Assembly: GCF_013623775.1 (NCBI RefSeq)
Contig: NZ_JABFAM010000021.1
Location: forward strand, 1 to 64,000
Source of the DNA: Rufibacter sp. XAAS-G3-1
GTDB taxonomy: Bacteria; Bacteroidota; Bacteroidia; Cytophagales; Hymenobacteraceae
Length of the DNA: 64,000 bases
Reading direction: 5' to 3'
Part shown: positions 16,251 to 24,142 of the stretch, piece by piece
Layout of the letters: the number at the start of each line of letters is the position of its first letter
Position numbering within the stretch: the first letter of the stretch is position 1
Notes under the pieces: generated by a model
The model's input: the letters and a program-made list of their open reading frames with translations, nothing else
What the model was told of the DNA's origin: nothing
Databases searched by the model: none
Program-made: the position numbers and the translations under genes

Positions 16251-16697
16251 ATGCTACAAATAGGTGACGCAGCCCCAGACTTTGAGGTAAAAGACCAGAA
16301 CGGGAATCCCGTAAGAATGAGTGATTTCAAAGGCAAGAAAGTAGTCCTTTACTTCTACCCCAAAGATGATACACCGGGCTGTACGGCCCAGGCCTGCAAC
16401 CTGCGCGACAATTATGACGCGCTGCTGGCCAAAGGGTACGTGGTACTGGGAGTAAGCGTAGACAATGAAAAATCGCACCAGAAATTCATCCAGAAGTTTG
16501 ACCTTCCCTTCCCGCTGCTGGCCGATACGGAGCATGAGATTGTGGAGAAATACGGCGTGTGGCAGGAGAAAAGCATGTACGGCCGCAAATACATGGGCAC
16601 CATGCGCTACACCTTTGTGATAGACGAGGAAGGCAAGATGGAAGACATCATCACCAAAGTAGACACCAAGAACCACACTGCCCAGTTGCTGAAATAA
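16251..16697 (+). CDS. bcp: Thioredoxin-dependent thiol peroxidase (Bcp/PrxQ)
   Basis: A 148-residue peroxiredoxin. The peroxidatic Cys is in YPKDDTPGCTAQACNLRD, with the resolving Cys five residues on (CTAQAC), as in the PrxQ/Bcp group that reduces hydroperoxides with thioredoxin in the cytoplasm. RYTFVIDEEGKM near the C-terminus is also typical. Length matches the family. A hairpin terminator follows at once. It is preceded by direct ACAACTAACAACTGACA-like simple repeats. Confidence 0.95.
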   Translation: MLQIGDAAPDFEVKDQNGNPVRMSDFKGKKVVLYFYPKDDTPGCTAQACNLRDNYDALLAKGYVVLGVSVDNEKSHQKFIQKFDLPFPLLADTEHEIVEKYGVWQEKSMYGRKYMGTMRYTFVIDEEGKMEDIITKVDTKNHTAQLLK

Positions 16698-16703
16698 CCT
16701 GGT

Positions 16704-16743
16704 AAGGGTTGTTATTTCCGTAGGGGAAAGACAACCCTTTTCC
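16704..16743 (+). terminator. Terminator of bcp
   Basis: Stem AAGGGTTGT / ACAACCCTT with T residues after it, 6 bp past the bcp stop. A copy of the dispersed hairpin (GTTTTAGGCC...CCCTAAAAC) follows directly at about 16744-16780. Confidence 0.7.
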
Positions 16744-16866
16744 GTTTTAGGCCTATCTTTAGGAAAACACCCCTAAAACCGCAAAACAGGCTTAAAACAG
16801 AACCCTCATCTTCCCATTTCCAAATCTTCACATTTCCAAATCTTCCCATTTTCACCATCATAAAAA

Positions 16867-17724
16867 ATGAATCCATTCAACTACGACACGGAACAATTGC
16901 TACACGTGGCGCATCAGGTTCGCCGGGATATTGTGCGCATGGTACACGCCGTTAACTCCGGGCACCCGGGCGGCTCACTGGGCTGCACCGAATTTCTGGT
17001 AGCGCTCTACTTCCGTCAGATGACGCACAAGCCTGAGTTTGACATGAACGGCATCGGCGAAGACCTGTTTTTCCTGTCAAATGGCCACATCTCACCGGTT
17101 TGGTACAGCACCCTGGCCCGCGCCGGGTACTTTGACCCTAAAGAATTAGCCACCTTCCGGAAACTGAATTCCCGCCTGCAGGGCCACCCCGCTACCGAGG
17201 AACAGTTACCGGGCATCCGCATCGCGTCAGGTTCCCTGGGCCAGGGCCCTTCGGTAGCCATTGGGGCCGCGCAGGTAAAGAAGTTGAACGGCGACGATAA
17301 ACTGGTGTACGTGCTGACCGGTGACGGTGAGTTAGAAGAAGGCCAGGTGTGGGAAGCGGCCATGTACGCCGCCCACCACAAAGTAGACAATTTCATCTGG
17401 ACGGTAGACTACAACGGCCAGCAGATTGACGGCCCCGTAGATGCCGTGATGAGCCTGGGCAACCTGCGGGCCAAGTTTGAAGCCTTCGGCTGGAAAGTGC
17501 TGAACTGTGACAACGGAAACAACTTCGCCAGTCTGATTCCAGTACTGGACGAGGCCAAATCTCTGACCGGCCAGGGGCAGCCCATCTGTATCTTGATGAA
17601 CACCCAAATGGGCTATGGCGTGGACTTCATGATGGGCTCGCACAAATGGCACGGGGTGGCACCAAATGATGCCCAGTTAGAGCAGGCGCTGGTACAACTC
17701 AAAGAAACCCTCAACGACTATTAA
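16867..17724 (+). CDS. Transketolase, N-terminal (TPP-binding) subunit
   Basis: A 285-residue protein equal to the first half of transketolase, which moves two-carbon units in the pentose phosphate pathway. Visible are HAVNSGHPGGSLGCTE, GHISPVWYSTLARAGYF, ASGSLGQGPSVAIGAA and the TPP/metal motif GDGELEEGQVWEAAMYA. The pyrimidine-domain half is encoded separately at 19172. A hairpin and an unrelated vWA gene stand between the two, although these halves are normally adjacent. Confidence 0.95.
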   Translation: MNPFNYDTEQLLHVAHQVRRDIVRMVHAVNSGHPGGSLGCTEFLVALYFRQMTHKPEFDMNGIGEDLFFLSNGHISPVWYSTLARAGYFDPKELATFRKLNSRLQGHPATEEQLPGIRIASGSLGQGPSVAIGAAQVKKLNGDDKLVYVLTGDGELEEGQVWEAAMYAAHHKVDNFIWTVDYNGQQIDGPVDAVMSLGNLRAKFEAFGWKVLNCDNGNNFASLIPVLDEAKSLTGQGQPICILMNTQMGYGVDFMMGSHKWHGVAPNDAQLEQALVQLKETLNDY

Positions 17725-17737
17725 TATAAAGCAGGCT

Positions 17738-17759
17738 GGCAGGCGCTTAGGCGCCTGCC
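17738..17759 (+). terminator. Hairpin between transketolase N and the vWA gene
   Basis: Perfect GGCAGGCGC / GCGCCTGCC stem with CTTTTC after it, 14 bp past the transketolase N stop. It could reduce transcription into the downstream genes. Confidence 0.65.
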
Positions 17760-17775
17760 CCTTTTCTTCTTCGGC

Positions 17776-19170
17776 ATGAAGCGAATGCGTTTTGTTTATC
17801 TGTGGCTGCTCTGCTTTCTGATAGGAGGCATGACCCTCTTGCCTGCGGCTGCGCAAAACCAGGCTCCGGCCCCCAAGAAGACCCGCCTGCTGTTTCTGCT
17901 GGATGCCTCTGGCTCCATGATGGCCAAGTGGGAAACCAGCCAACGCTGGGCCGTGGCGAAAACCATGCTGGCCCGCATGGCCGATTCGCTGGACACCTAC
18001 GCCAACCTGGAGATTGCCTTGCGCGTGTACGGGCACCAGACGCCGGCCAACCAAAAGAACTGCAAAGACACCAAGTTAGAGGTTCCGTTTGCCGCCCATA
18101 ACGCCACAAACATCAAAAAACGGCTACAGCTCATTACGCCCAAAGGCAACACGCCCATCACGTATTCACTGGAGCAATCAGCGAATGATTTCCCGCAGGA
18201 TCCAAACTCCCGGAACGTGATCATCATCATTACCGATGGGCTGGAGAGCTGCGGCGGCGATCCCTGCGCTACGTCCTTGGCCCTGCAGAAAAAGCGGGTG
18301 TTCCTGAAGCCGTTCATTATTGGCCTGGGCGATGACCCCGGGTATGCGCAGCAGTTCGGGTGCATGGGGCAGTATTACAACGCCTCAGACATCAAGACGT
18401 TCCAACAGGTAATGGAGAACGTGATCAGCATTGCCCTGAAGAAAACCACCGTGTCTGTGGAACTGACGGATGATGCCGGACGGCCCGTGGAAACCAACGT
18501 GAACCTCACGTTCCTGAACAACGTGACCGGCCAGCCGGAGTACAATTTTGTGCATTACCTAGATGCCTCGGGCAAGCCCGATGCGCTGGAAGTAGACGCG
18601 TTGCTCTCTTACAACCTGGTGGTAAACACGTTGCCCGCCGTTGAGTTACGTAACCTGGACATCAAACCCGGCCGGCACAACGTGTTCAGGGTGAAAGCGC
18701 CTCAGGGCTACCTGTACCTGCGGCAAGATGCGCCCACGGGCTACGGCTCCATGACGGCGCTGGTGCGGGAAAAAGGCGACCCTACTCTTTTGCAGACCCA
18801 GCGTTTTCCCAGCCAGCAGAAGTACCTGGCCGGCACCTACGAAGTGGAGTTGTTGACCTTGCCGCGCCTCAGAAAGACCGTAACCATTCGGCAAGGCCAA
18901 GCCACCGAGGTTACGTTTCCGCCCCCGGGCGCACTCAACATCACCCAGGATTTAAAAGGCTACGGCAGCCTGTACCTGTTAAAGAACGACGGAACGCAGG
19001 AATGGCTCTGGAACCTGCCCGAGGGCAGCAGCAAAATAAGTTTACCTTTACAACCGGGCCGCTACCGGGTGGTTTTCAGGATGAAAACCGCCAAAGGCAG
19101 CAAGTTCACCGATGTAAAGAATTTCAGTATTCAATCTAATTTAACGACTACGATAAAACTTTTCAACTAA
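17776..19170 (+). CDS. Exported von Willebrand factor A-domain protein
   Basis: A 464-residue protein with a signal peptide (FVYLWLLCFLIGGMTLLPAAAQ). The vWA domain at about 38-225 has an intact MIDAS: DASGSMM near 41, the Thr of NTPITYSLEQ near 128, and the Asp of ITDGLESCGGDPC near 154. The remainder resembles beta-sandwich or PEGA-like domains. It probably binds a metal-dependent ligand at the cell surface. It is inserted between the two transketolase genes and its stop is 1 bp from the start of transketolase C, so it is likely translated in the same unit. No functional link is known to me. Confidence 0.88.
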   Translation: MKRMRFVYLWLLCFLIGGMTLLPAAAQNQAPAPKKTRLLFLLDASGSMMAKWETSQRWAVAKTMLARMADSLDTYANLEIALRVYGHQTPANQKNCKDTKLEVPFAAHNATNIKKRLQLITPKGNTPITYSLEQSANDFPQDPNSRNVIIIITDGLESCGGDPCATSLALQKKRVFLKPFIIGLGDDPGYAQQFGCMGQYYNASDIKTFQQVMENVISIALKKTTVSVELTDDAGRPVETNVNLTFLNNVTGQPEYNFVHYLDASGKPDALEVDALLSYNLVVNTLPAVELRNLDIKPGRHNVFRVKAPQGYLYLRQDAPTGYGSMTALVREKGDPTLLQTQRFPSQQKYLAGTYEVELLTLPRLRKTVTIRQGQATEVTFPPPGALNITQDLKGYGSLYLLKNDGTQEWLWNLPEGSSKISLPLQPGRYRVVFRMKTAKGSKFTDVKNFSIQSNLTTTIKLFN

Positions 19171-19171
19171 G

Positions 19172-20125
19172 ATGAAGGACTTCCCATACTCAGAATCTAA
19201 AGATACCCGCTCCGGTTTCGGGGCTGGCCTGCTGGAGCTAGGCCGCACCAATCCTAACGTGGTCGCGCTTTGCGCCGACCTGGTAGGCTCGCTTAAAATG
19301 GGCGACTTCATCAAGGAGTTTCCGGAGCGTTTTTTCCAGGTAGGTATTGCCGAGGCCAACATGATTGGCCTGGCGGCGGGCATGACCATTGGCGGCAAGA
19401 TACCCTTCACCGGTACGTTCGCTAACTTCTCAACCGGCCGCGTCTATGACCAGATACGGCAGAGTGTGGCGTATTCGCATAAGAACGTGAAGATCTGTGC
19501 CTCGCACGCCGGTTTGACGTTGGGCGAGGACGGTGCCACCCACCAGATTCTGGAAGACGTGGGCATGATGAAAATGCTCCCTAACATGACGGTGATTAAC
19601 CCGTGTGACTATAACCAGACCAAAGCCGCCACCATGGCCATTGCGGACTATGAAGGCCCGGTGTACCTGCGCTTCGGCCGTCCGGTAGTGCCTAACTTCA
19701 CCCCTGCTGACCAGAAATTCGAAATCGGCAAAGCCGTAATGCTGAATGAGGGCAAAGACGTCACCATTATTGCTACGGGCCATTTGGTTTGGAAAGCGAT
19801 TCTGGCGGGCAAACTGCTGGAAGCACAAGGCATTGACGCCGAGATTATCAATATTCACACCATTAAACCGTTAGATACAGAGGCCATCTTAGCGTCGGTG
19901 AGCAAAACCCGCTGCGTGGTAACCGCCGAGGAACACCAATTCAACGGTGGCCTGGGCGAGTCTGTGGCCCGTCTGCTGGCCCAGACCATGCCGCTTCCGC
20001 AGGAGCTGGTAGGCGTAGATGATTCGTTTGGCGAAAGCGGTACCCCAGAGCAATTGATGGAGAAATACGGCCTGAACGAGCAAAGCATTGTAGCCGCCGT
20101 GCAGCGCGTACTGGCCCGTAAGTAG
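19172..20125 (+). CDS. Transketolase, C-terminal subunit
   Basis: A 317-residue partner of the protein at 16867. It has the pyrimidine-binding domain (DTRSGFGAGLLELG, the catalytic Glu in VGIAEANMIGLAAGM, FTGTFANFSTGRVYDQIRQSVAYS, SHAGLTLGEDGATHQ) and the C-terminal transketolase domain (CVVTAEEHQFNGGLGESV). Together the two make a complete enzyme. The start is 1 bp after the vWA stop. Confidence 0.95.
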   Translation: MKDFPYSESKDTRSGFGAGLLELGRTNPNVVALCADLVGSLKMGDFIKEFPERFFQVGIAEANMIGLAAGMTIGGKIPFTGTFANFSTGRVYDQIRQSVAYSHKNVKICASHAGLTLGEDGATHQILEDVGMMKMLPNMTVINPCDYNQTKAATMAIADYEGPVYLRFGRPVVPNFTPADQKFEIGKAVMLNEGKDVTIIATGHLVWKAILAGKLLEAQGIDAEIINIHTIKPLDTEAILASVSKTRCVVTAEEHQFNGGLGESVARLLAQTMPLPQELVGVDDSFGESGTPEQLMEKYGLNEQSIVAAVQRVLARK

Positions 20126-20170
20126 TTGTCAGTTTTTAGTTGTCAGTTGTTAGAATATAATGACAGACCT

Positions 20171-20332
20171 AGAGCTTGTTTAAATTTCATCTTTGCGCTG
20201 CAAATGGCCATAAAAAGAACCTGCGTTCGCCTTTTTCTCGCCCCGTAGCGCTGCTACGCGGCTCAAAAAACCCTTCCGCAGAACCTTTCTCTGACTAGTT
20301 GAGCCAGCAAACCTGAAATTTAAACAAGCTCT
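20171..20332 (+). mobile_element. MITE-like element D, copy 1
   Basis: 162 bp with perfect 18-bp inverted ends (AGAGCTTGTTTAAATTTC and its complement), followed inside by CATCTTTGCGCTGCAAA on the left. No coding capacity. It is over 90 percent alike by eye to the copy at 53090. Confidence 0.75.
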
Positions 20333-20340
20333 AACGCAAA

Positions 20341-20372
20341 AACCCGTGAGGTCTTTAAGACCTCACGGGTTT
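20341..20372 (+). repeat. Palindromic repeat C, copy 1
   Basis: AACCCGTGAGGTCT / AGACCTCACGGGTT. The same palindrome, with CTGTGAGG in place of CCGTGAGG, lies at 30541 and 49771, each time next to repeat B. Confidence 0.7.
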
Positions 20373-20381
20373 AAAAAATTA

Positions 20382-20446
20382 ACTGGCGCGAGACTCCGGT
20401 CTCGTGACTTGGGATGAAGCGAGTCTCCAGACTAGCCGGGAACCAC
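20382..20446 (-). repeat. Palindromic repeat B, copy 1
   Basis: About 65 bp running from ACTGGCGCGAGACTCC to GAGTCTCCAGACTAGCCGGGAACC. Copies in the other orientation lie at 30471, 42036 and 49699. All carry CTGGAGACTC and a GCGCCAGT end. Confidence 0.7.
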
Positions 20447-20482
20447 TAACAAGATAGCGTAAAATCAAGTAATACTACATCT

Positions 20483-20530
20483 GCTTCTGTTTTAGGGCTG
20501 TTTTCTGAGAATTGGCCCTGAAACAGAAGC
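20483..20530. repeat. Dispersed hairpin F, extended copy
   Basis: GCTTCTGTTTTAGGGCTGTT and its near-complement ending CCCTGAAACAGAAGC. It is upstream of the sigma factor gene and is the last feature of a 495-bp gene-free, repeat-filled gap (20126-20620). Confidence 0.7.
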
Positions 20531-20620
20531 ATTTTTCATAACTTACAAAATCATTTCACCTAGAATCTGAATAGACTTCTTCCTGACAACTAACAACTAA
20601 CAACCAACCGCTCCCTTCCC

Positions 20621-21160
20621 TTGGAAGACAAAGAGATCTTAGAGAAATTCCAGCACCCAGCTTCCCGTAACCTGGCTTTCAACCAACTGGTGCGCAAGTA
20701 CCAACAGAAGGTCTATTGGCACGTGCGTAAAATGGTGATTGACCATGAAGACGCCGATGACCTGACCCAGGAGGTTTTCGTGAAGGTCTGGACACACCTG
20801 GAGAATTTCCGGAAAGATTCTCAACTCTACACCTGGATCTACCGCATTGCCACCAATGAGTGCCTCAACTTCCTGAGCGCTAAAAAGAAACGCTTTTTCC
20901 TCCCCATCCATGACGTGGCCGCCGAGCTGGCAGAAAAGCTGGATTCCACAGACACCCTCTCCGGCGACGAGATCCAACTGAAACTCCAGAAGGCGCTTCT
21001 GCGTCTGCCTGACAAGCAACGCCTGGTCTTCAACATGAAATACTTTGATGAAATGAAGTACGAGGAAATCTCTGAGATTCTGGGTACTTCGGTGGGCGCT
21101 CTCAAGGCCTCTTACCACATTGCGGTAAAAAAAATTGAAGAATTTTTGAAAAAAGATTAA
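20621..21160 (+). CDS. ECF-family RNA polymerase sigma factor
   Basis: A 179-residue sigma-70 family protein. Region 2 lies at about 20-90 (YQQKVYWHVRKMVIDHEDADDLTQEVFVKVW, YTWIYRIATNECLNFL). Region 4 lies at about 120-175 (LPDKQRLVFNMKYFDEMKYEEISEILGTSVGALKASYHIAVKKI). The start is a TTG; no better in-frame ATG precedes region 2. It heads a three-gene unit with a small membrane protein and an exported Spy-like protein, which suggests an envelope-stress regulon. Confidence 0.92.
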   Translation: MEDKEILEKFQHPASRNLAFNQLVRKYQQKVYWHVRKMVIDHEDADDLTQEVFVKVWTHLENFRKDSQLYTWIYRIATNECLNFLSAKKKRFFLPIHDVAAELAEKLDSTDTLSGDEIQLKLQKALLRLPDKQRLVFNMKYFDEMKYEEISEILGTSVGALKASYHIAVKKIEEFLKKD

Positions 21161-21192
21161 ACCTCTGGAGATAAATAGTATCTAAGAAACAG

Positions 21193-21648
21193 ATGGATAA
21201 GAGAAAGGAGCTAGACATGGCAGAATTACCCAAAGACCCGGGCTTTAGAGTCCCCGAGCATTATTTTGATGCCCTGCCTAGGCGCATCATGCAACGGACG
21301 GCCTATGCCTCGGCCAAATCTGCCTCTCCGGTTTCCTGGTTCTGGCAGATGAAAACCGCCGTGGCTGGTGCCTCGCTGGGGCTGGTATTTGCTTTGTCTT
21401 TTCTGGCAACCCAGTACTTTAACCCTAGCCCATCACCAGATGACGTAATGGCCCAGGTTTCGCAGAAAGACATTTACCAATACCTGATGAACCATGTAGA
21501 CCTGGAAACCGCCGACCTGGCCGAAGTACCCGCCGTTAAACCGGGCCAGTCCCTGGAGTTTCTGGACGTGCGTTACACCGATATCAGTTCAGACATAAGC
21601 GAAGAGCAAACAAAGGAGTTGTTGGAAGAAGCGTATGAAGACCGTTAA
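21193..21648 (+). CDS. Putative anti-sigma factor, single-span membrane protein
   Basis: A 151-residue protein. A short cytoplasmic N-terminus (ELDMAELPKDPGFRVPEHYFDALPRRIM) is followed by one membrane span near 55-72 (AVAGASLGLVFALSFLA) and a periplasmic acidic tail. The FRVPEHYFDALP motif is common in Bacteroidota proteins encoded directly after ECF sigma genes. It lacks a recognisable zinc-binding anti-sigma domain, so the role is inferred from position. It starts 32 bp after the sigma gene. Confidence 0.75.
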   Translation: MDKRKELDMAELPKDPGFRVPEHYFDALPRRIMQRTAYASAKSASPVSWFWQMKTAVAGASLGLVFALSFLATQYFNPSPSPDDVMAQVSQKDIYQYLMNHVDLETADLAEVPAVKPGQSLEFLDVRYTDISSDISEEQTKELLEEAYEDR

Positions 21649-21658
21649 TACAAGTAGC

Positions 21659-22117
21659 ATGAAGTTCACAAAATTGCTGTTTCTGTTTCTGCTGCTTCTG
21701 GCAGGATCTGCTTCCTTTGCCCAGGGCCAGAAAAAAGAAACCCCCGAAGAGCGCAAAGCCCGGATCGAAAAAATTGAAACGGCCAAGATTGCCTACATCA
21801 CCGACAAAGTAAACCTCACCGGCGACCAGGCGCAGCGTTTCTGGCCCGTTTACCAGGAGCACGACCGCCGCAGGAATGAGTTGCGTCAGAAAAGCCGCCA
21901 TTTCAGGGAAGAAAAACTGAGCAACCTGTCAGATGAGCAGATTCAGGCTGGCCTGGAGAACCGCCTCAACATCCGGCAGCGGGAACTCAACATGGACAAA
22001 GAGTTCATGGACAAATACCTGCGCATCATCAGCCCCCGCCAACTGGCTAATTTTTACCGGGCTGAGCGGGAATTCACCAAGCTTCTGCTGGAGCGGCTAC
22101 AGACCGCCAAGAAGTAA
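21659..22117 (+). CDS. Exported Spy/CpxP-like helical protein
   Basis: A 152-residue protein with a signal peptide (LLFLFLLLLAGSASFAQGQ). The mature part is charged and helical: ERKARIEKIETAKIAYITDK, LTGDQAQRFWPVYQEH, then a long basic/acidic coiled segment. This pattern recalls the LTxxQ family of periplasmic chaperones or metal sensors. The start at 21659 lies 10 bp past the upstream stop; an alternative ATG at 21635 overlaps that gene and has a GGAAG before it. Third gene of the sigma-factor unit. Confidence 0.8.
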   Translation: MKFTKLLFLFLLLLAGSASFAQGQKKETPEERKARIEKIETAKIAYITDKVNLTGDQAQRFWPVYQEHDRRRNELRQKSRHFREEKLSNLSDEQIQAGLENRLNIRQRELNMDKEFMDKYLRIISPRQLANFYRAEREFTKLLLERLQTAKK

Positions 22118-22305
22118 AGAGTAGGTTTTAGTGTTTAGTGTAGAGAGGGAGGCGCGAGTCTCCCTTTTTGTTTTCTGCTGTTTTTGGGAAAAGAGCCCGA
22201 AAACGTTCAAAGCAGGGGTCACGCCTTGGGGAGTTGTGCGGGAAAGTGAACTCCTCCCTGCCAGGCGAATCTTGTGGGAGAACTTTTGCTAACGTCTCAT
22301 TGCTT

Positions 22306-22406
22306 GCTGTTCGGGAGTTCTACTCCCGAACCTGTCTGCTGCGGAGTTCTACTCCGCCGGGAGCCACGGGCAAAAGAAGGGCGTAGAACGCCCGAAGAGC
22401 GGCTTA
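22306..22406 (+). repeat. Dispersed repeat A, copy 2
   Basis: TTGCTGTTCGGGAGTTCTAC leads into CGGGAGTTCTACTCCCG, GCGGAGTTCTACTCCGC and CGTAGAACGCCCG palindromes. It is like 30208-30353 and the reverse copy at 5985. Confidence 0.7.
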
Positions 22407-22447
22407 GGAAAAAGAGGCAGTCTTGCTACATGAATTTTCCGTACCCC

Positions 22448-22623
22448 TGTTGGTGTTCTCACCATAGCCGTCAGGCTAAGAGGGAAAGTGTACGACGTTA
22501 CAGCGTAACATCGCTACAGAATACCCAGCCATGTAGCCTCGTTCCCCTGTAACGAGGTACTTGTGCAAGAGAAAATACCCCCGCTTCTCCTTAGCCTGGC
22601 GGCTATGGTGTGCTCACCAACAA
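22448..22623 (+). mobile_element. Cloverleaf element E, copy 1
   Basis: About 176 bp. The ends are inverted repeats of about 30 bp (TTGGTGTTCTCACCATAGCC on the left, its complement at the right end with CTTAGCCTGGCGGCTATGGT). Inside lie two smaller hairpins (ACGTTACAGCGTAAC and CCTCGTTCCCCTGTAACGAGG). A shorter second copy is at 47236. The surrounding gap 22118-22787 has no gene; it also holds repeat A and weak hairpin F copies near 22168 and 22650. Confidence 0.7.
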
Positions 22624-22757
22624 CGGGCAACAGACTTTTGCGGGTTCTCTTTTAAGCCTGATTTTCTGAAAACAAGCAAGAAACGGAAACACCCGACTTT
22701 TGGAAGGCTGTAGCTGGTCAGCCGGTAAGTCCAGGAAGGGGCTAACATCCTTCTTCG

Positions 22758-22765
22758 TATCTTTG
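22758..22765 (+). promoter_or_regulatory. Probable -7 box of the aminotransferase promoter
   Basis: TATCTTTG, 22 bp before the ATG at 22788. The -33 element is not obvious. Confidence 0.55.
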
Positions 22766-22787
22766 CCGGAGAATAACCTCTATCAAT

Positions 22788-23981
22788 ATGCTTTCTCCGC
22801 GTCAATTATTCCTGCAACACCAAGCCCAGACCACAGATTTCCCCTTGCTTTTAGAAGTAGAAAGAGCCGAGGGAGTCTACATGTACGGCCCCCACGGCGA
22901 GCGGTATTTGGATCTGATCTCGGGCATTGGGGTGAGCAACGTGGGGCACCGGCACCCCAAGGTATTGCAGGCCATTCAGGCGCAGCTAGACAAATACCTG
23001 CACCTGATGGTGTACGGCGAGATTGTGCAGGCCCCACCGGCCCAACTGGCGCATGCGCTGGCGCAAACCTTACCGGCCGGGCTGGATAACGTGTATTTCG
23101 TTTCCTCGGGCAGCGAGGCCGTGGAGGGTGCCTGCAAGCTGGCCAAGCGTTTCACCGGCCGCACCGAGTTGGTTGCGTTTGACAATGCGTACCACGGCTC
23201 AACCCAAGGGTCGTTGTCTTTGAACGGATCTGAAAGCTTCAAACGGGCTTTCCGGCCGCTGTTACCAGATGTGCGGCACATAAGACACAACCAGGTGGAA
23301 GATCTGGCGCAAATCACTTCCCGCACGGCGGCGGTTATTCTAGAAACAGTACAGGGCGAGGCCGGAGTACGCGTACCATCAGTAGACTATCTACAGGCCT
23401 TGCAGAAACGTTGCCAGGAAGTAGGCGCGTTGCTCATTCTGGATGAGATTCAAAGCGGGTTTGGCCGTACCGGTACTTTCTGGGCCTTTGAGCAGTTTGG
23501 CGTGGTGCCGGACATTCTCACCTGCGCCAAAGGCATGGGTGGTGGCATGCCCATTGGCGCATTTATCTCTCGGCAGGAAATCATGCATTCGCTTAAGAAT
23601 GACCCTATGCTGGGCCATATCACCACGTTTGGCGGGCACCCGGTTTCGTGCGCGGCTTCGTTGGCAACGTTGCAGGTGATTCAGGAGGAAGGGTTACTCC
23701 AGCAGGTGACCGCGAAGGCCGCCCGGTTCAAAGAGAAACTGGTGCACCCGGCCATCAAGGAAATCAGGAACCTGGGCTTGATGATGGCTGTGGAATTCGA
23801 TTCCTTTGACCTTCTCAAGCCTATCATTGACAATGCCATCCTGAAAGGGGCCCTCACCGACTGGTTTCTGTTCTGCGATAAATCCATGCGCATTGCCCCT
23901 CCTCTTACCATCACATTTTCTGAGATTGACGAAGCCTGCGACCTCATTCTGGCGGCCATTGCCGAAGAAGTCCGTTTTTAG
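22788..23981 (+). CDS. Class III (acetylornithine/GABA-type) aminotransferase
   Basis: A 397-residue PLP enzyme of fold type I. Visible are YLDLISGIGVSNVGHRHP, the phosphate-binding SSGSEAVEGACKLAKR, AYHGSTQGSLSL, the cofactor Asp in LLILDEIQSGFGRTG, and the Schiff-base Lys in TCAKGMGGGMPIGAF near 247. The substrate could be acetylornithine, succinylornithine, GABA or another omega-amino acid; with no arginine or GABA genes next to it, the choice stays open. Single gene with its own promoter. Confidence 0.9.
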   Translation: MLSPRQLFLQHQAQTTDFPLLLEVERAEGVYMYGPHGERYLDLISGIGVSNVGHRHPKVLQAIQAQLDKYLHLMVYGEIVQAPPAQLAHALAQTLPAGLDNVYFVSSGSEAVEGACKLAKRFTGRTELVAFDNAYHGSTQGSLSLNGSESFKRAFRPLLPDVRHIRHNQVEDLAQITSRTAAVILETVQGEAGVRVPSVDYLQALQKRCQEVGALLILDEIQSGFGRTGTFWAFEQFGVVPDILTCAKGMGGGMPIGAFISRQEIMHSLKNDPMLGHITTFGGHPVSCAASLATLQVIQEEGLLQQVTAKAARFKEKLVHPAIKEIRNLGLMMAVEFDSFDLLKPIIDNAILKGALTDWFLFCDKSMRIAPPLTITFSEIDEACDLILAAIAEEVRF

Positions 23982-24142
23982 GCAGTTTTCCTGAAAAGAA
24001 ACTTAAAATATCTATATTGTCATCTTGAACCTTTTATATCCTGTAGCAGTACAAGACACGAATTCCAACCCGCTTAATTTGCTACTTTGCCATATCTCTA
24101 TTTAGATTTCACGACTTCCACGTTTAACCTCGCGCTGCCCAC

